From contig CAKZSI010000009.1 of the NCBI GenBank assembly GCA_937918935.1, positions 1-64,000 on the forward strand: a stretch of 64,000 bases of DNA, in the 5' to 3' direction. Positions 35,868 through 46,280 of the stretch are shown here, one piece after another; position 1 is the first letter of the stretch, and the number at the start of each line of letters is the position of its first letter. Source of the stretch: an uncultured Chloroflexales bacterium. GTDB taxonomy: Bacteria > Chloroflexota > Chloroflexia > Chloroflexales > Chloroflexaceae. The position numbers and the translations under genes were made by a program. The notes under the pieces were generated by a model. That model was not told the origin of the DNA. It did no database searches and saw only the letters and a program-made list of their open reading frames with translations.

Positions 35868-37193
35868 TCACGCGAATCCGAACTCGCGCGCGCCCACGTC
35901 TTCACGGTAGGTGCGCCCGGGGAACTGAATGCGCTCGGCATTGAGCAGCGCCCGCCCCCGCGCCCCGGCCAGCGTGGCCCCAAGCGCCACCACGGTTGCC
36001 ACCTGTCCTCCCGTGAGGGTAATGCCGCTGGCGGGTGCGGCGCCACGGAGCAAGAAGGCCAGCCCGCCCCGGCTGGCAGGCGTGTACCGCAGACCGGCGG
36101 GATTGTGGGTCTGCCCGTGAAACACCAGTACGCCCTCGTCAACCTCGTTCAGCCCGTTAACGCTGGCCCCCAGGGGGTAGTGGTGCGGGTACCCCTGAGC
36201 GACCAGCGCCAGGGCCACGCTGGCCTCATCGCGCCAGACCAGGGGCGGTTCGCGGTCGAGCCGGCGTGCAATGGCCGCTTCGATCAACGGCAGCAGGTCG
36301 CTTTCCAAGCGCGGCAGCACCGCCTGGGCTTCCATATCTCGCAGACTGCAACGCAGGCCCATCAGGAGGGGACCGTGATCGGCGATCACGCAGTCAATGC
36401 CCAGAAATCCCCAGTAGGGCAGGCCCTCTTTAGCCAGCGCGCCGATGATCGGCAGAGCGACCCGCTCGTACAGGTAGGCCCCCAGTTTGTGGGCGTAGGC
36501 CGAGTTCGCTGACACGGCCCCTATCACTGGAGCAGCCGGACCATTCGGTTCAGCGCCAGGCTGCTCGTAGAGACGCACCGGCAGCAACGGCAGGGCCGTT
36601 GTTCCATCGGTGAGCACCGAGAAGCCGACCAGCGGCCCGGCAGGGAGTTCCTCAATCACCACGCCGCCGCGCGTATCGCCAGCCATGGCGGCGAAGGCGG
36701 CTTGCAGGGCCTCCAACGCTGCATAGCGGTCGATGTGGATTGTTGCGCCGCCATCGGGATCGTCGGTCTTGATTATCACCGGCAACGGCTGGCTGGCGAG
36801 GTACTTCTCCGCTGTGGCCAGATCCTGGCACACCCGCCCGCGGGGCAGAGGTAGACCGTGGCGCTCCAGAAAGACCCGCGCAAAACAGCGGCTCCCTTCG
36901 ATCAGCGTTGTTCGCTGCGGCGGGCCGCACACGCCTATATGCATCGCAACCACTTCATCCACCAACCCGGCGCGCAGGGGGCCACTGTCGGCGGGCACGA
37001 TCAGATCCACCTGTTCGGCAAAGGCCCAGCGAGCTACCTCGACCACGTTCGTCGGGTCGAGATCGACCTGCGCTGCCAGTTGCACTGCCCCGCCATTGCC
37101 CGGGGCCACCAGCACCTCAGCCGTCGAGTGATTGAACAATTTCCAGACCAGCGCATGGGTCCGGCCGTCGGCGCCAAGCACCAGGATTTTCAT
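35868..37193 (-). CDS. PurD-like ATP-grasp protein with degenerate active site
   Basis: About 441 residues, similar along its length to phosphoribosylamine-glycine ligase (GAR synthetase): KILVLGADGRTHALVWKL at the start, FARVFLERHGLPLPRG, VLPRLESDLLPLIEAA and a C-terminal IQFPGRTYREDVG. However, the ATP-loop GKGV is replaced (TDDPDGGATIH) and the metal-binding EFNxRFGDPE signature reads MGLRCSLRDME, removing the key Glu and Asn. The GPEAPL motif is PADSGPL. It may have lost GAR synthetase activity or gained another role. It follows fchA and folD in the same direction, 65 bases after folD. A genuine purD would be expected elsewhere. Confidence 0.75.
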   Translation of the reverse strand: MKILVLGADGRTHALVWKLFNHSTAEVLVAPGNGGAVQLAAQVDLDPTNVVEVARWAFAEQVDLIVPADSGPLRAGLVDEVVAMHIGVCGPPQRTTLIEGSRCFARVFLERHGLPLPRGRVCQDLATAEKYLASQPLPVIIKTDDPDGGATIHIDRYAALEALQAAFAAMAGDTRGGVVIEELPAGPLVGFSVLTDGTTALPLLPVRLYEQPGAEPNGPAAPVIGAVSANSAYAHKLGAYLYERVALPIIGALAKEGLPYWGFLGIDCVIADHGPLLMGLRCSLRDMEAQAVLPRLESDLLPLIEAAIARRLDREPPLVWRDEASVALALVAQGYPHHYPLGASVNGLNEVDEGVLVFHGQTHNPAGLRYTPASRGGLAFLLRGAAPASGITLTGGQVATVVALGATLAGARGRALLNAERIQFPGRTYREDVGAREFGFA

Positions 37194-37258
37194 AGGCTTC
37201 GATGAGGGCGCCCGCTCCCAGGCCCTTCCTGCGGGCTGTGGCTTGGAGCAATCGGGTT

Positions 37259-38122
37259 TCAGCCACGATGGGTGGAATGGCCGCGCGTGGCAGTGATCAG
37301 GTTCTTCAGCAGCACCGCATTGGTCACCGGACCGGCGCCCCCCGGCACCGGCGTGAGCATCCCCGCGACCTCAACCACGGCAGCGAAGTCCACATCGCCA
37401 ACCAGACTGCCGTCCTCCCGCACGTTGGTGCCAAAATCAACCACCACCGCGCCCGGGCGGATCATGTCGGCGGTGATCAACCCCGGGCGGCCCACGGCCA
37501 CGCAGACAATCTCGCACTCGCGCAGCACGGCGCCAAGATCCACCGTGCGCGAGTGGCACAGGGTCACCGTGGCATCGGCCGTAGTGAGCAGGTGGGCCAT
37601 CGGGCGCCCGACGACGGCGCTGCGACCTACCACGGCGGCGCGCCGGCCCCGCAACTCCACGCCGTAGTGTTGGAGCAGAGCCATGCCCCCGGCGGGGGTG
37701 TTGGGCACCATGGCCGGGCGCCCCTGAGCCAGCAGGCCGGCGTTGATCGGGTGCACGCCGTCAATGTCCTTGCGGTAGTCGAGGGCCATCACCGCAGTGT
37801 GGGTGTCAAGGTGCGGCGGCAAAGGCAGTTGCAGCAGAATCCCATCCACCGCCAGATCGGCATTCAGTCTGTCAATGGTTGCCAGAAGGGCGCTCAGCGA
37901 CGTATCGGTGGGCAGCAGTTCGAGGCGAAACGCGGCCCCGGCGCCCTCGCACAGGCGCCCGATGCTCCGCACATAGCGACTGGAGGCCGCGTCGCCCTCG
38001 ACCTGGATCACCGCCAGACACGGGGCGCGGCCAAGCTGTTCGGTAAGGACGGCGATTTCGGCGCGGGCGGCGGTGCGAAGTTCCTGGGCCAATCCCTTGC
38101 CTTCGAGCAGCATTGCGGTCAT
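37259..38122 (-). CDS. folD: FolD: methylene-THF dehydrogenase (cyclohydrolase lysine missing)
   Basis: About 287 residues. Numbering from ATG 38122 matches E. coli FolD: Y50, Q98 and D121 are all present ([29 protein letters not shown]), as are the NAD(P) loop [13 protein letters not shown] and the C-terminal [13 protein letters not shown]. The catalytic lysine at position 54 is instead isoleucine (codon ATC, SIGRLCE). In studied enzymes this lysine is needed for cyclohydrolase and often dehydrogenase activity. The next upstream gene encodes a cyclodeaminase-family protein that could supply the hydrolase step. GGAA lies before the start. Confidence 0.9.
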   Translation of the reverse strand: MTAMLLEGKGLAQELRTAARAEIAVLTEQLGRAPCLAVIQVEGDAASSRYVRSIGRLCEGAGAAFRLELLPTDTSLSALLATIDRLNADLAVDGILLQLPLPPHLDTHTAVMALDYRKDIDGVHPINAGLLAQGRPAMVPNTPAGGMALLQHYGVELRGRRAAVVGRSAVVGRPMAHLLTTADATVTLCHSRTVDLGAVLRECEIVCVAVGRPGLITADMIRPGAVVVDFGTNVREDGSLVGDVDFAAVVEVAGMLTPVPGGAGPVTNAVLLKNLITATRGHSTHRG

Positions 38123-38246
38123 AGCGTGGTTCCAGGCGCCCCGCAGGGGCATCGGCGCGCGGCTGTAAGGCCGAAGCATGGGCGCAGCCAGTACTCTGGC
38201 CCAACGACGAAGCTCGGATGCAGTCCTACAATCAAGATCCCTCCGC

Positions 38247-38885
38247 CTACTGGCTGATGCGGCTGCGCACGATGGCGATGATCCCTTCGGTCTCTTCGCT
38301 GAGGCCGATGGTCAGATCTTCCACCTGTGCGCGGGTCTCGCGCACGAAGAGTTGATCTTCCAGCCCGCTCAGGTTGATCTCGATGTTGAGGATGGCGCTC
38401 TGCACCGCTGCGCGGGCGAGCACGGCCGCCACGCCGATGTCGCTCACTACCAATCGGCTAACCCTGGGCGCCAGCGCGGTGCAGAGGGGCAGAATACTGG
38501 CCGCAGCCTGGGCAATGCGGAGCGGGACCTCTGTGGCCTGACGGGTGACTTGCTGGATGGCAGCCTGACGGGTGGCTGCATCGGCCTCGGTGGTGCGCGG
38601 CAACTTATACGCCGCCGAGAGCCGCCCAAACACTTCGATATCCTTCGCCGCCAGGTGGAGGAACTCCTGTCGCAGCGTCTCCGAGCGCGCGTGCGCCCCG
38701 CGCACCTCATCTTCGATCGCTGCGAACTGCTTCTTGCCGACGGTGAGCGCGCAGACCATGCTCACCAACCCCGCCGCCATCGCCCCCGCGAGGGCCGCCA
38801 CGCTGCCCCCGCCTGGCGCTGGCGCGTTCGAGGCCAGCGCATTGAGAAACGCGCCGATTGGCTGGGCATCAAGTGATTCCGACAT
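38247..38885 (-). CDS. fchA: Cyclodeaminase/cyclohydrolase family protein (FchA-like)
   Basis: About 212 all-helical residues of the formiminotransferase-cyclodeaminase C-terminal family. Marks: [32 protein letters not shown] and later [26 protein letters not shown]. Stand-alone members act as methenyl-THF cyclohydrolase (FchA) or formimino-THF cyclodeaminase. It lies 124 bases before folD in the same direction. Since FolD here lacks its cyclohydrolase lysine, the cyclohydrolase role is favoured; no histidine-degradation gene is visible. Gene name given on this inference. Confidence 0.85.
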   Translation of the reverse strand: MSESLDAQPIGAFLNALASNAPAPGGGSVAALAGAMAAGLVSMVCALTVGKKQFAAIEDEVRGAHARSETLRQEFLHLAAKDIEVFGRLSAAYKLPRTTEADAATRQAAIQQVTRQATEVPLRIAQAAASILPLCTALAPRVSRLVVSDIGVAAVLARAAVQSAILNIEINLSGLEDQLFVRETRAQVEDLTIGLSEETEGIIAIVRSRISQ

Positions 38886-39231
38886 GGTTCATAGCTCCTT
38901 CCGTCGCGTCGAACCGGGTGGCGCGACACCGCTGACCCATGGCTCGCGTCCCCGACGCTGCACACCGTTTCTGCGCTCGGGGCGGCCGCGGCAGTGCCAC
39001 GGCTCCCTTCCTGGCTGTTATTATACCAGTGCGATCGATCCATCGGACAGAGGCGCTTCCCCTGCACCAGGGAAGTTGCAACGTCTTTGCGGCTTGCCCC
39101 AGACCCCGGGTTGTTCGTTGGGTCTGGCCGCTGTGCCGCCAGAACCAGCGAACCTGTCGGATGGCGTAACCGCCCCATACCCCTCACTTCAGAGATGGAC
39201 GTTGCTCAAGCCCTGCCCCCTTTACGCGGGC

Positions 39232-39267
39232 TTGACATGGCCCAAAAGTTCGTGCTACACTTCACAA
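39232..39267 (+). promoter_or_regulatory. rex promoter with overlapping Rex-type operator
   Basis: TTGACA (39232-39237), an 18-base spacer and TACACT (39256-39261). The sequence TCGTGC-TACACT-TCACAA (39250-39267) fits the Rex operator TTGTGA-N6-TCACAA with two mismatches in the left half and a perfect right half. It covers the -10 box, so autorepression by Rex is likely. Confidence 0.6.
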
Positions 39268-39297
39268 AACGTACAGCCTGACTCCCTGGAGGCGCCC

Positions 39298-39936
39298 GTG
39301 GATCGCCTGGACGTACCACCCGATGTTGTCATCCGGCGGCTGCCGCTCTATGCCCGCAGTCTGCGCTACCTGCTCGAAGAAGGGGTGCACTCGGTTTCTT
39401 CGCAGGAACTCGGCGAGCGGATCAACGTCACCGCCGCCCAGATCCGCAAGGATCTCTCCTACTTCGGGGAATTTGGGAAGCAGGGCATTGGTTACGATGT
39501 CGAGAAGCTGCTGAACCACATCGAGCGCATCCTCGGGTTGAACCAGCGCTGGCCGGTGGTGCTGGTGGGCGTTGGCTACCTCGGGCAGGCCATCGCTCGC
39601 TACGAGGGCTTTCACAAGCAGGGGTTGCAGATTGTCGGCCTCTTCGACACCGATCCCGCCAAGATCGGCGAGCACGTCAATGATCTGACCATCCTGCCGC
39701 TGGACCAACTGGCCCGGGTTATCCGCGAGCACCACGTGCGCCTGGCGATTATTGCCGTGCCCGCGGCCCAGGCCCAGCATGTCGCCGATCTGCTTATCGA
39801 GGCCGGCGTTCGTGCCATTCTGAACTACGCGCCCATCGTGCTACAGACCCCCGATGATGTCTGGGTGCGCTACATCGATCCGGTTGCCGTACTGCACAGC
39901 CTTACCTACTACCTCGCCCGCGAGTCCGGCGATTGA
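39298..39936 (+). CDS. rex: Redox-sensing transcriptional repressor Rex
   Basis: About 212 residues, the normal Rex length. The N-terminal winged helix ([48 protein letters not shown]) is strongly conserved, followed by a Rossmann fold with [15 protein letters not shown] and a C-terminal swap helix ([14 protein letters not shown]). Rex senses NADH/NAD+ and represses respiratory and fermentative genes. Start GTG 39298 follows CTGGAGG at 5 bases; the open frame upstream to 38572 is not Rex-like. A Rex-type site overlaps its promoter. Confidence 0.97.
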   Translation: MDRLDVPPDVVIRRLPLYARSLRYLLEEGVHSVSSQELGERINVTAAQIRKDLSYFGEFGKQGIGYDVEKLLNHIERILGLNQRWPVVLVGVGYLGQAIARYEGFHKQGLQIVGLFDTDPAKIGEHVNDLTILPLDQLARVIREHHVRLAIIAVPAAQAQHVADLLIEAGVRAILNYAPIVLQTPDDVWVRYIDPVAVLHSLTYYLARESGD

Positions 39937-40176
39937 TGCGATTGGTACGGCGTCTGTGACGGCTGCGCCGCCGCAACCGGGGTTGGGGGCTTATTCCACG
40001 CGCAGGCCCTGGGGGAGTCTGGCAGGGCCACGCCAACCTCCTGGCTGAAGGTCAGGCGCGTTGATCTGGCCCGGAAAATCTGCTTCATGGCTTGACAAGC
40101 TGGTTGTGACAGGGTATGTTTGCAGCGAGGGCGCAGCTCTTCCAGTCCCCCCTGCCATGTCCCTGGGAATGTCTGC

Positions 40177-42795
40177 ATGAAGCGACCGATACTCGCCGGG
40201 CGTCGCCAGATCCAACTCGCGCTACTGGTTCTCGCCTATGCGTTAACCGCGCTGCCGCTGGCATGGCCGAACCCGTCACACACTGTCCAGTTCGCCGGCG
40301 CCCGGCTTACCTCGGCGCCCCTGCCCCTCTCCGGCCCCACAACTCCTCAGCAAGCCTTTGCCGCTCTCCAGGCTCGCACCAGCGCCCCGCTCGACGTTAC
40401 CTTCGACCCGCTGACCGGCGTGGCTCGCTTCGTGCAGCCGGTGCGCGCTGACGACCGGCTGCCATATGTCCCCACCGCCGCCGAGGCGGGCAAGCCCGAA
40501 GCCATCGCCCGCGGCTTCCTTGATCAGCATCGCGCCCTCTTCGGCCTGCGCAGCGCCGCCGAAGAACTGCGCCTGCTGCGCTACGAACCCGACGCGCAGC
40601 TTACCTTCGCCCATCTGCGCTTTGATCAGGTCCATCAGGGGTTGCCCGTCTTTGGACGCCAACTGGTCGTCCACCTCGATCCCGAGCAGCGCATCGTCGC
40701 CGTAAACGGGCAGTTTCATCCCCAGATCGAGATCGTGACCAGCCCCGCCGTCACCCCCGAGGCGGCCCTGGCCGTCGCGCTGCTCGATCTGCGTGGCAAA
40801 CAGCTCGATCCTGATGAACTGGCGCGCATCGAGATCCACCCTGTGCCCGCCAGGACCCGCCTGGTGGTGTATGTGGACGAACGCGGCGGGGCCGCCCTGG
40901 CCTGGCAACTCACCATTCTCACCACGACGCCCCTGGGCCAGTGGACCTACTTCGTCAACGCCAGGCGTCCGCTGGTGATCCACGCCTTCGATACGATCAT
41001 GCACACTAAGCGCCGGCGCACCTTCACCGCACAGAATACTACTCGCGTGCCGGGCCGGCTGATCATTGACGAAGGCGAACGCTCGCGCGACCCCGTGGCT
41101 CAGGCGGCCCACGATGGCGCCGGCATTGTCTACGACTACTACTTCAATACCTTCCAGCGCAACTCGATCGACGGGCGGGGCATGCCCCTGGTCTCCACTG
41201 TCAACTTCGGCAGTGACCCTCAGGATGCTGAGAACGCCGCCTGGGTGGGCGAATACAACCAGATGATCTACGGCGACGGCGGGCGTATCTTCAAACCGCT
41301 GCCCTTCGGGCTGGATGTCATCGGCCACGAGTTCACCCACGGCGTCACCCAGTATACCGCCGACCTGATCTACGAGGGGCAGTCGGGCGCGTTGAACGAG
41401 TCCTACTCCGATGTCTTTGCCGCAATGATTGATCGCGACGACTGGCTGATCGGCGAAGACATCATCAAATCGCCGCCCTACCCGCGTCCCTATCTGCGGA
41501 GCATGCAGGACCCGAACGCCGAGGGCGCCTACGATCCGAGCAACCCGTTGGAGGGCATTGGCCAGCCGGCTACGATGGCCGAGTATGCTAATCTCCCTAA
41601 CACCCGCCGCGCCGACAATGGCGGCGTACACATCAACTCCGGCATCATCAACCATGCCCACTATCTGCTGGCGCAGGCCATCGGTCGTGAGAAGACCGAG
41701 CAGATCGCCTACCGCGCGTTGACCCAGTACCTCACGCCGAGCGCCAATTTCGTGGACGCGGCCAACGCCAGCGCTCGCGCCGCCGCCGACCTGTACGGCC
41801 AGGGCGCCGAGGTGCAGGCTGTACGCCAGGCCTTCGCCCAGGTGGGCATTACCGACCAGGCGACGCCGGGCGGCCCGGTGATTTCCGACACCACCGACGT
41901 GCCTTCCGGCGGCCCTGCGCCGGAACGGCCGGCTCCGGCCCTCCCCGCCGGCTGTAGCGACATTGTTGTCGCTGGTGGCTTCGAGCAACGCGAAGCATGG
42001 GTCGAGGTCGTCCGCGGCGACGCGCCAATTATCGATACCCAGTTGCCGCGCAGCGGGCGCTACAGCGCCTGGCTCGGCGGGCAGGACCAGGAGACGCTCC
42101 AGTACCTCTACCAGGACGTGCGCATCCCCGCCAATGCCACCCGCGTGGAACTGCGCTACGCCCGCCTGATCCACGAAGAAACCACCGGCCTTTTCGGGGC
42201 CTTTGCTCCCGATGCCCGCTTTACCTCTCTGTTTGCTACCCTCCAGGGCGACCCGGTCCAGGTGGTCGAGGAGATCTCCTCGCGCGGCGGCGATGACACC
42301 TGGCGCGAACGGAGCTTCGACGTTTCGCGCCTGGCCGGGCGTAACGTCCGCCTGGTCTTCGCCTCGGAGAACCCTCGCGGCAACGTCTCGAGTATGTTCG
42401 TTGACGATGTGGCCCTGATCGCCTGCACCACCGGCGAGGGACCTGCCGCCCCGCCGACCTCCAACGCCGACCTGGTCTACATCCAGGGGCAGATCACCGA
42501 TGCCAGCACCCGCCGGGGCATCGAAGGCGTACAGTTTCTCGTGATGCGCCCGGGGATCACTGCGAGCCAGGCCGCCGCCGATGATACCCTGTCGCCTGAC
42601 GAGGTGCTGACCTTCGGCGTCACCGACCGGCAGGGCGTCTATCGGACGCAACAGGCCATCCCTCGCGGCCAGACCTACAGTGTCATTGTCTTCGGCGCTG
42701 GCTACCGGCCAATTATTGCCGACCAGGAAGTGTCCATCCCCGCCACTGCCACCAACCCGTACCGGGTGGACGCGGAGTTGCGTCGGGGAAGATAG
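40177..42795 (+). CDS. Secreted M4 (thermolysin-like) metallopeptidase
   Basis: About 872 residues. An N-terminal signal segment (ALLVLAYALTALPLAW) is followed by FTP/propeptide domains (about 60-270) and the M4 catalytic domain. Zinc ligands are H384 and H388 (VIGHEFTHGVTQ, with E385 catalytic) and the glutamate in ALNESYSDVFAAMI; the second-domain His is in GGVHINSGIINHAHYL. C-terminal to about residue 590 are a beta-sandwich domain (jelly-roll/MAM-like, DIVVAGGFEQREAWVEV) and a carboxypeptidase-regulatory-like domain (YIQGQITDASTRRGIEG). It should act outside the cell. ATG 40177 is chosen for the signal peptide; the frame opens at 40120. Confidence 0.95.
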   Translation: MKRPILAGRRQIQLALLVLAYALTALPLAWPNPSHTVQFAGARLTSAPLPLSGPTTPQQAFAALQARTSAPLDVTFDPLTGVARFVQPVRADDRLPYVPTAAEAGKPEAIARGFLDQHRALFGLRSAAEELRLLRYEPDAQLTFAHLRFDQVHQGLPVFGRQLVVHLDPEQRIVAVNGQFHPQIEIVTSPAVTPEAALAVALLDLRGKQLDPDELARIEIHPVPARTRLVVYVDERGGAALAWQLTILTTTPLGQWTYFVNARRPLVIHAFDTIMHTKRRRTFTAQNTTRVPGRLIIDEGERSRDPVAQAAHDGAGIVYDYYFNTFQRNSIDGRGMPLVSTVNFGSDPQDAENAAWVGEYNQMIYGDGGRIFKPLPFGLDVIGHEFTHGVTQYTADLIYEGQSGALNESYSDVFAAMIDRDDWLIGEDIIKSPPYPRPYLRSMQDPNAEGAYDPSNPLEGIGQPATMAEYANLPNTRRADNGGVHINSGIINHAHYLLAQAIGREKTEQIAYRALTQYLTPSANFVDAANASARAAADLYGQGAEVQAVRQAFAQVGITDQATPGGPVISDTTDVPSGGPAPERPAPALPAGCSDIVVAGGFEQREAWVEVVRGDAPIIDTQLPRSGRYSAWLGGQDQETLQYLYQDVRIPANATRVELRYARLIHEETTGLFGAFAPDARFTSLFATLQGDPVQVVEEISSRGGDDTWRERSFDVSRLAGRNVRLVFASENPRGNVSSMFVDDVALIACTTGEGPAAPPTSNADLVYIQGQITDASTRRGIEGVQFLVMRPGITASQAAADDTLSPDEVLTFGVTDRQGVYRTQQAIPRGQTYSVIVFGAGYRPIIADQEVSIPATATNPYRVDAELRRGR

Positions 42796-42800
42796 AGGGG

Positions 42801-42860
42801 CTGGGAGGGCGCAGCCCTCCCAGGAACAAACCCGCCTGTGGGGGGAGGGCGCAGCCCTCC
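42801..42860. repeat. Two adjacent GGAGGGC-type intergenic hairpins
   Basis: CTGGGAGGGC-GCA-GCCCTCCCAG (42801-42823, 10-bp stem) and GGAGGGC-GCA-GCCCTCC (42844-42860) sit in tandem between the M4 peptidase and the PrsW-like gene. They are the clearest members of the dispersed family. Confidence 0.8.
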
Positions 42861-42870
42861 AGGAACAGCA

Positions 42871-43809
42871 ATGCCAGAGAAGAACCGCATTGAATGCTGC
42901 ATCTGTCACGAGCCGCTGACTCCGCCATACCAGACCCTCGGCGGGCGGGCCTACTGCGCGCGATGCTATGAGGCAGTAAACCGCCCTCGCGTGGGCTTCT
43001 GGCGGGCAACCGCCATGCAGATCATCGGCATGGCCGCGCTGGCGGCCGTGGTGGCCTATCTCGCCGACCGGATTGGCCCCCTGAGCGGCCCGGCCCTGCT
43101 GGTGGCCGGCGTGCTGCTGGCGGTGATCCCCTCGGCCCTGTGGGTCGTGTTCTTCTACCAGCAGGATCGCCTGGAACCGGAGCCCAAACAGCGCGTCGCG
43201 GCGGTCTTCCTGCTCGCGGCGCTGCTCGCCGACGTATTCGCCCGGCGCATCATCTATGACTGGTTCCGGGTGAGCGAGTGGGCTCCGCGCACTACATCGA
43301 ACTCGTTGCTGGCTTCGATCCTGATCATCGGCGCCACCTACCAGGCCATCGTCTACGTCGCCGTGCGTCTGCTGGTCTACGACACGGCGGAGTTCGACGA
43401 ACGCATAGACGGGATCATCTACGGCACCATGGCTGGCCTGGGTATTGCCATGGTCAGCAACCTGTACTTCGTGCTGGCCAACGACGGTGTGGCCCTCGGC
43501 CCCGGGGTGATCGCCACGGTGACCACGGCCCTGGCCGCGGCGTCCTTCGGCGGCCTCCAGGGCTGGTTCATGGCCGAGGCCAGGTTCGAGCATAAGCCGG
43601 TCTGGTGGGTGCCCCTGGGCTACGTTGTGGCGACGGTGTTCAACGGTGTGTTTAGCTGGCTGATCAGCGAGGTCAGCGCCGTGGGCCTGCAGGTGGCCCC
43701 CTGGCGCTCGCTGCTCATGGGCCTGATCGTGGCCCTGGGGGCCTTCCTGACCCTGGCGGCTCTCATGCGCCGCAGCACCGCGGTCACCCTGCGGCGGGCC
43801 GGGCGGTAG
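42871..43809 (+). CDS. PrsW-family membrane protein with N-terminal zinc-binding motif, probably inactive
   Basis: About 312 residues. The first 30 residues hold two CxxC pairs (CCICHEPL ... YCARCYEAV), likely binding zinc. Then come about eight TM segments with the PrsW pattern: FFYQQDRLEPEPKQ, then FDERIDGIIYGTMAGLGIAM. In active PrsW proteases (intramembrane cleavers of anti-sigma factors) the EE pair, the EN after the Gly-rich helix and a later His are catalytic; here they read GATYQA, MVSN and no obvious His. It may be a non-catalytic relative. ATG 42871 follows AGGAAC. The next two genes are closely spaced. Confidence 0.8.
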   Translation: MPEKNRIECCICHEPLTPPYQTLGGRAYCARCYEAVNRPRVGFWRATAMQIIGMAALAAVVAYLADRIGPLSGPALLVAGVLLAVIPSALWVVFFYQQDRLEPEPKQRVAAVFLLAALLADVFARRIIYDWFRVSEWAPRTTSNSLLASILIIGATYQAIVYVAVRLLVYDTAEFDERIDGIIYGTMAGLGIAMVSNLYFVLANDGVALGPGVIATVTTALAAASFGGLQGWFMAEARFEHKPVWWVPLGYVVATVFNGVFSWLISEVSAVGLQVAPWRSLLMGLIVALGAFLTLAALMRRSTAVTLRRAGR

Positions 43810-43822
43810 ATTGGAGATGCGA

Positions 43823-44428
43823 ATGAGCGACCTGGCGCGCAATGAGCCGATCTACACTCTGCGCATGCGGCCAAAGGATATTGGCGTGGCCCTGGCGGCG
43901 CTGCTCTTCCTCCTCGGCGGCTGGCTGCTCATGAGCAGCGCCACCGCCCGCACTCGCACCTTCCAGGACGAGGCAACACCGCTGCGCTTCGAGTATCCCG
44001 CCGACTGGATCGCCATTGAAACGCTTCAGGACGTGGTGCTGCGCGTGGCGAATCCGGCCACGCCCTCGGCAGTCAAAACCTCCATGACGGTCGAGAGCCG
44101 CCCCCTCGACCCCGCTAACCCGCCCACCCTGCAGACCCTGCTCGACCGGCGGGTGGAGCAACGGCAGGTGCTCACCGGTTACCATTTCCTCAGCGAGGCC
44201 GAGACCGAGGTTGGCGGGGCGCGGGCGATTGTGACCGAGTACGCCTACGTGGTGCAACCGATCGATGAGCCACGGCGCGCTTCGCTGCCGGTGGTGGTGC
44301 GCGTGCGTGAGTATATTATTGTGACCGCCGACCAGTCGTATTACATCACCTTCAGCGCGCCGGATCAGGTCTTCGACCGGGAGAGCCGGCGCTTTGAGCG
44401 GGTGATCACAAGCATGGTGGTGCAATGA
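43823..44428 (+). CDS. Single-TM protein with PsbP-like extracytoplasmic domain
   Basis: About 201 residues. Short cytoplasmic N-terminus, one TM segment (IGVALAALLFLLGGWLLM, about 20-37), then an exported domain whose start LRFEYPADWIAIE resembles PsbP/Mog1-like folds. ATG 43823 has GGAG at 6 bases. It begins 13 bases after the PrsW-like gene and overlaps the next gene by four bases (ATGA), so these three form an operon. Function unknown. Confidence 0.7.
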   Translation: MSDLARNEPIYTLRMRPKDIGVALAALLFLLGGWLLMSSATARTRTFQDEATPLRFEYPADWIAIETLQDVVLRVANPATPSAVKTSMTVESRPLDPANPPTLQTLLDRRVEQRQVLTGYHFLSEAETEVGGARAIVTEYAYVVQPIDEPRRASLPVVVRVREYIIVTADQSYYITFSAPDQVFDRESRRFERVITSMVVQ

Positions 44429-44904
44429 GCGACAAGACCGAGGAGCCAGCCGTGCCCCCCGAGGGCATTAAGCTCGGCGGCGCACCGGCGGGAGGCTATG
44501 ACACGCGCCTGAGCGCGTCACAGGCGCCCGAAGGCGCAGACGAGGGCCGCCTGCGGCTGCCCCGCAACGGCCTGATTGCCTACCGCAAGAGTGGCGGCCT
44601 GCGCTTCACTTCACGGGCGATCATCGTCTACCGCAATGGATGGATGATGCCGCTGGACGGCGCGGAAGGCCGTCCACGCCGCCTGGGGCCGGCGGCGCTG
44701 GCTCGCCTGGAGGGCCTGATCCTGCGCAGTGAACTGACGCGGGTGCCACGGGATACCCGCAGCGCCACCCGCGACGGCCACAACTATGAGATCGTCACCC
44801 GCATCGGCAGACAGGAATATGCCGTCGAATTGAGCGACCCCGTCCCCGCGGCTCAGGTGCGCCTGGTAGCGATGTTGAACGCCTTATTGCCGGAGCTGGC
44901 GTGA
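44425..44904 (+). CDS. Hypothetical protein of the PrsW-like operon
   Basis: About 159 residues, no recognised family. The N-terminal 40 residues are Pro/Gly-rich and probably disordered; the remainder (LIAYRKSGGLRFTSRAIIVYRN ... EYAVELSDPVPAAQVRLVAML) looks like a compact beta/alpha domain. Translation is coupled to the preceding membrane protein by an ATGA overlap. A GAAACCGGGTTTCCCC palindrome follows the stop (near 44915). Confidence 0.65.
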   Translation: MSDKTEEPAVPPEGIKLGGAPAGGYDTRLSASQAPEGADEGRLRLPRNGLIAYRKSGGLRFTSRAIIVYRNGWMMPLDGAEGRPRRLGPAALARLEGLILRSELTRVPRDTRSATRDGHNYEIVTRIGRQEYAVELSDPVPAAQVRLVAMLNALLPELA

Positions 44905-44976
44905 GGGGGTGGAGAAACCGGGTTTCCCCGCCCCACCACGCCGCCCCTTGCCGATGGGCCATGCCCGATCCAATAG

Positions 44977-46119
<1,143 letters not shown>

Positions 46120-46280
46120 TGGTTCCCTCCTCTACCCCTACGTCTACGCCATTGTAGGCGTCACTCAGCATCCAGTCTCTTCCCATTCTACGTCGAAGCC
46201 CGGCACTGAGCAAATCCGGCCTCGGGCAGGAGCCGGCTGGTGACCCTTGTCCTGTGGATCGCGTGCGGGCTAAGGTTCGT

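Noticed and set aside
38572-39297. N-terminal extension of Rex
   Set aside because: It overlaps the rex promoter and part of fchA; GTG 39298 has an ideal ribosome-binding site and gives a normal Rex length.
40276-43842. A 1,188-residue minus-strand open frame opposite the M4 peptidase and PrsW-like genes
   Set aside because: It is a shadow of well-supported plus-strand genes with intact motifs; its composition (Gly/His/Val/Asp-rich) is typical of the antisense of high-GC coding sequence.
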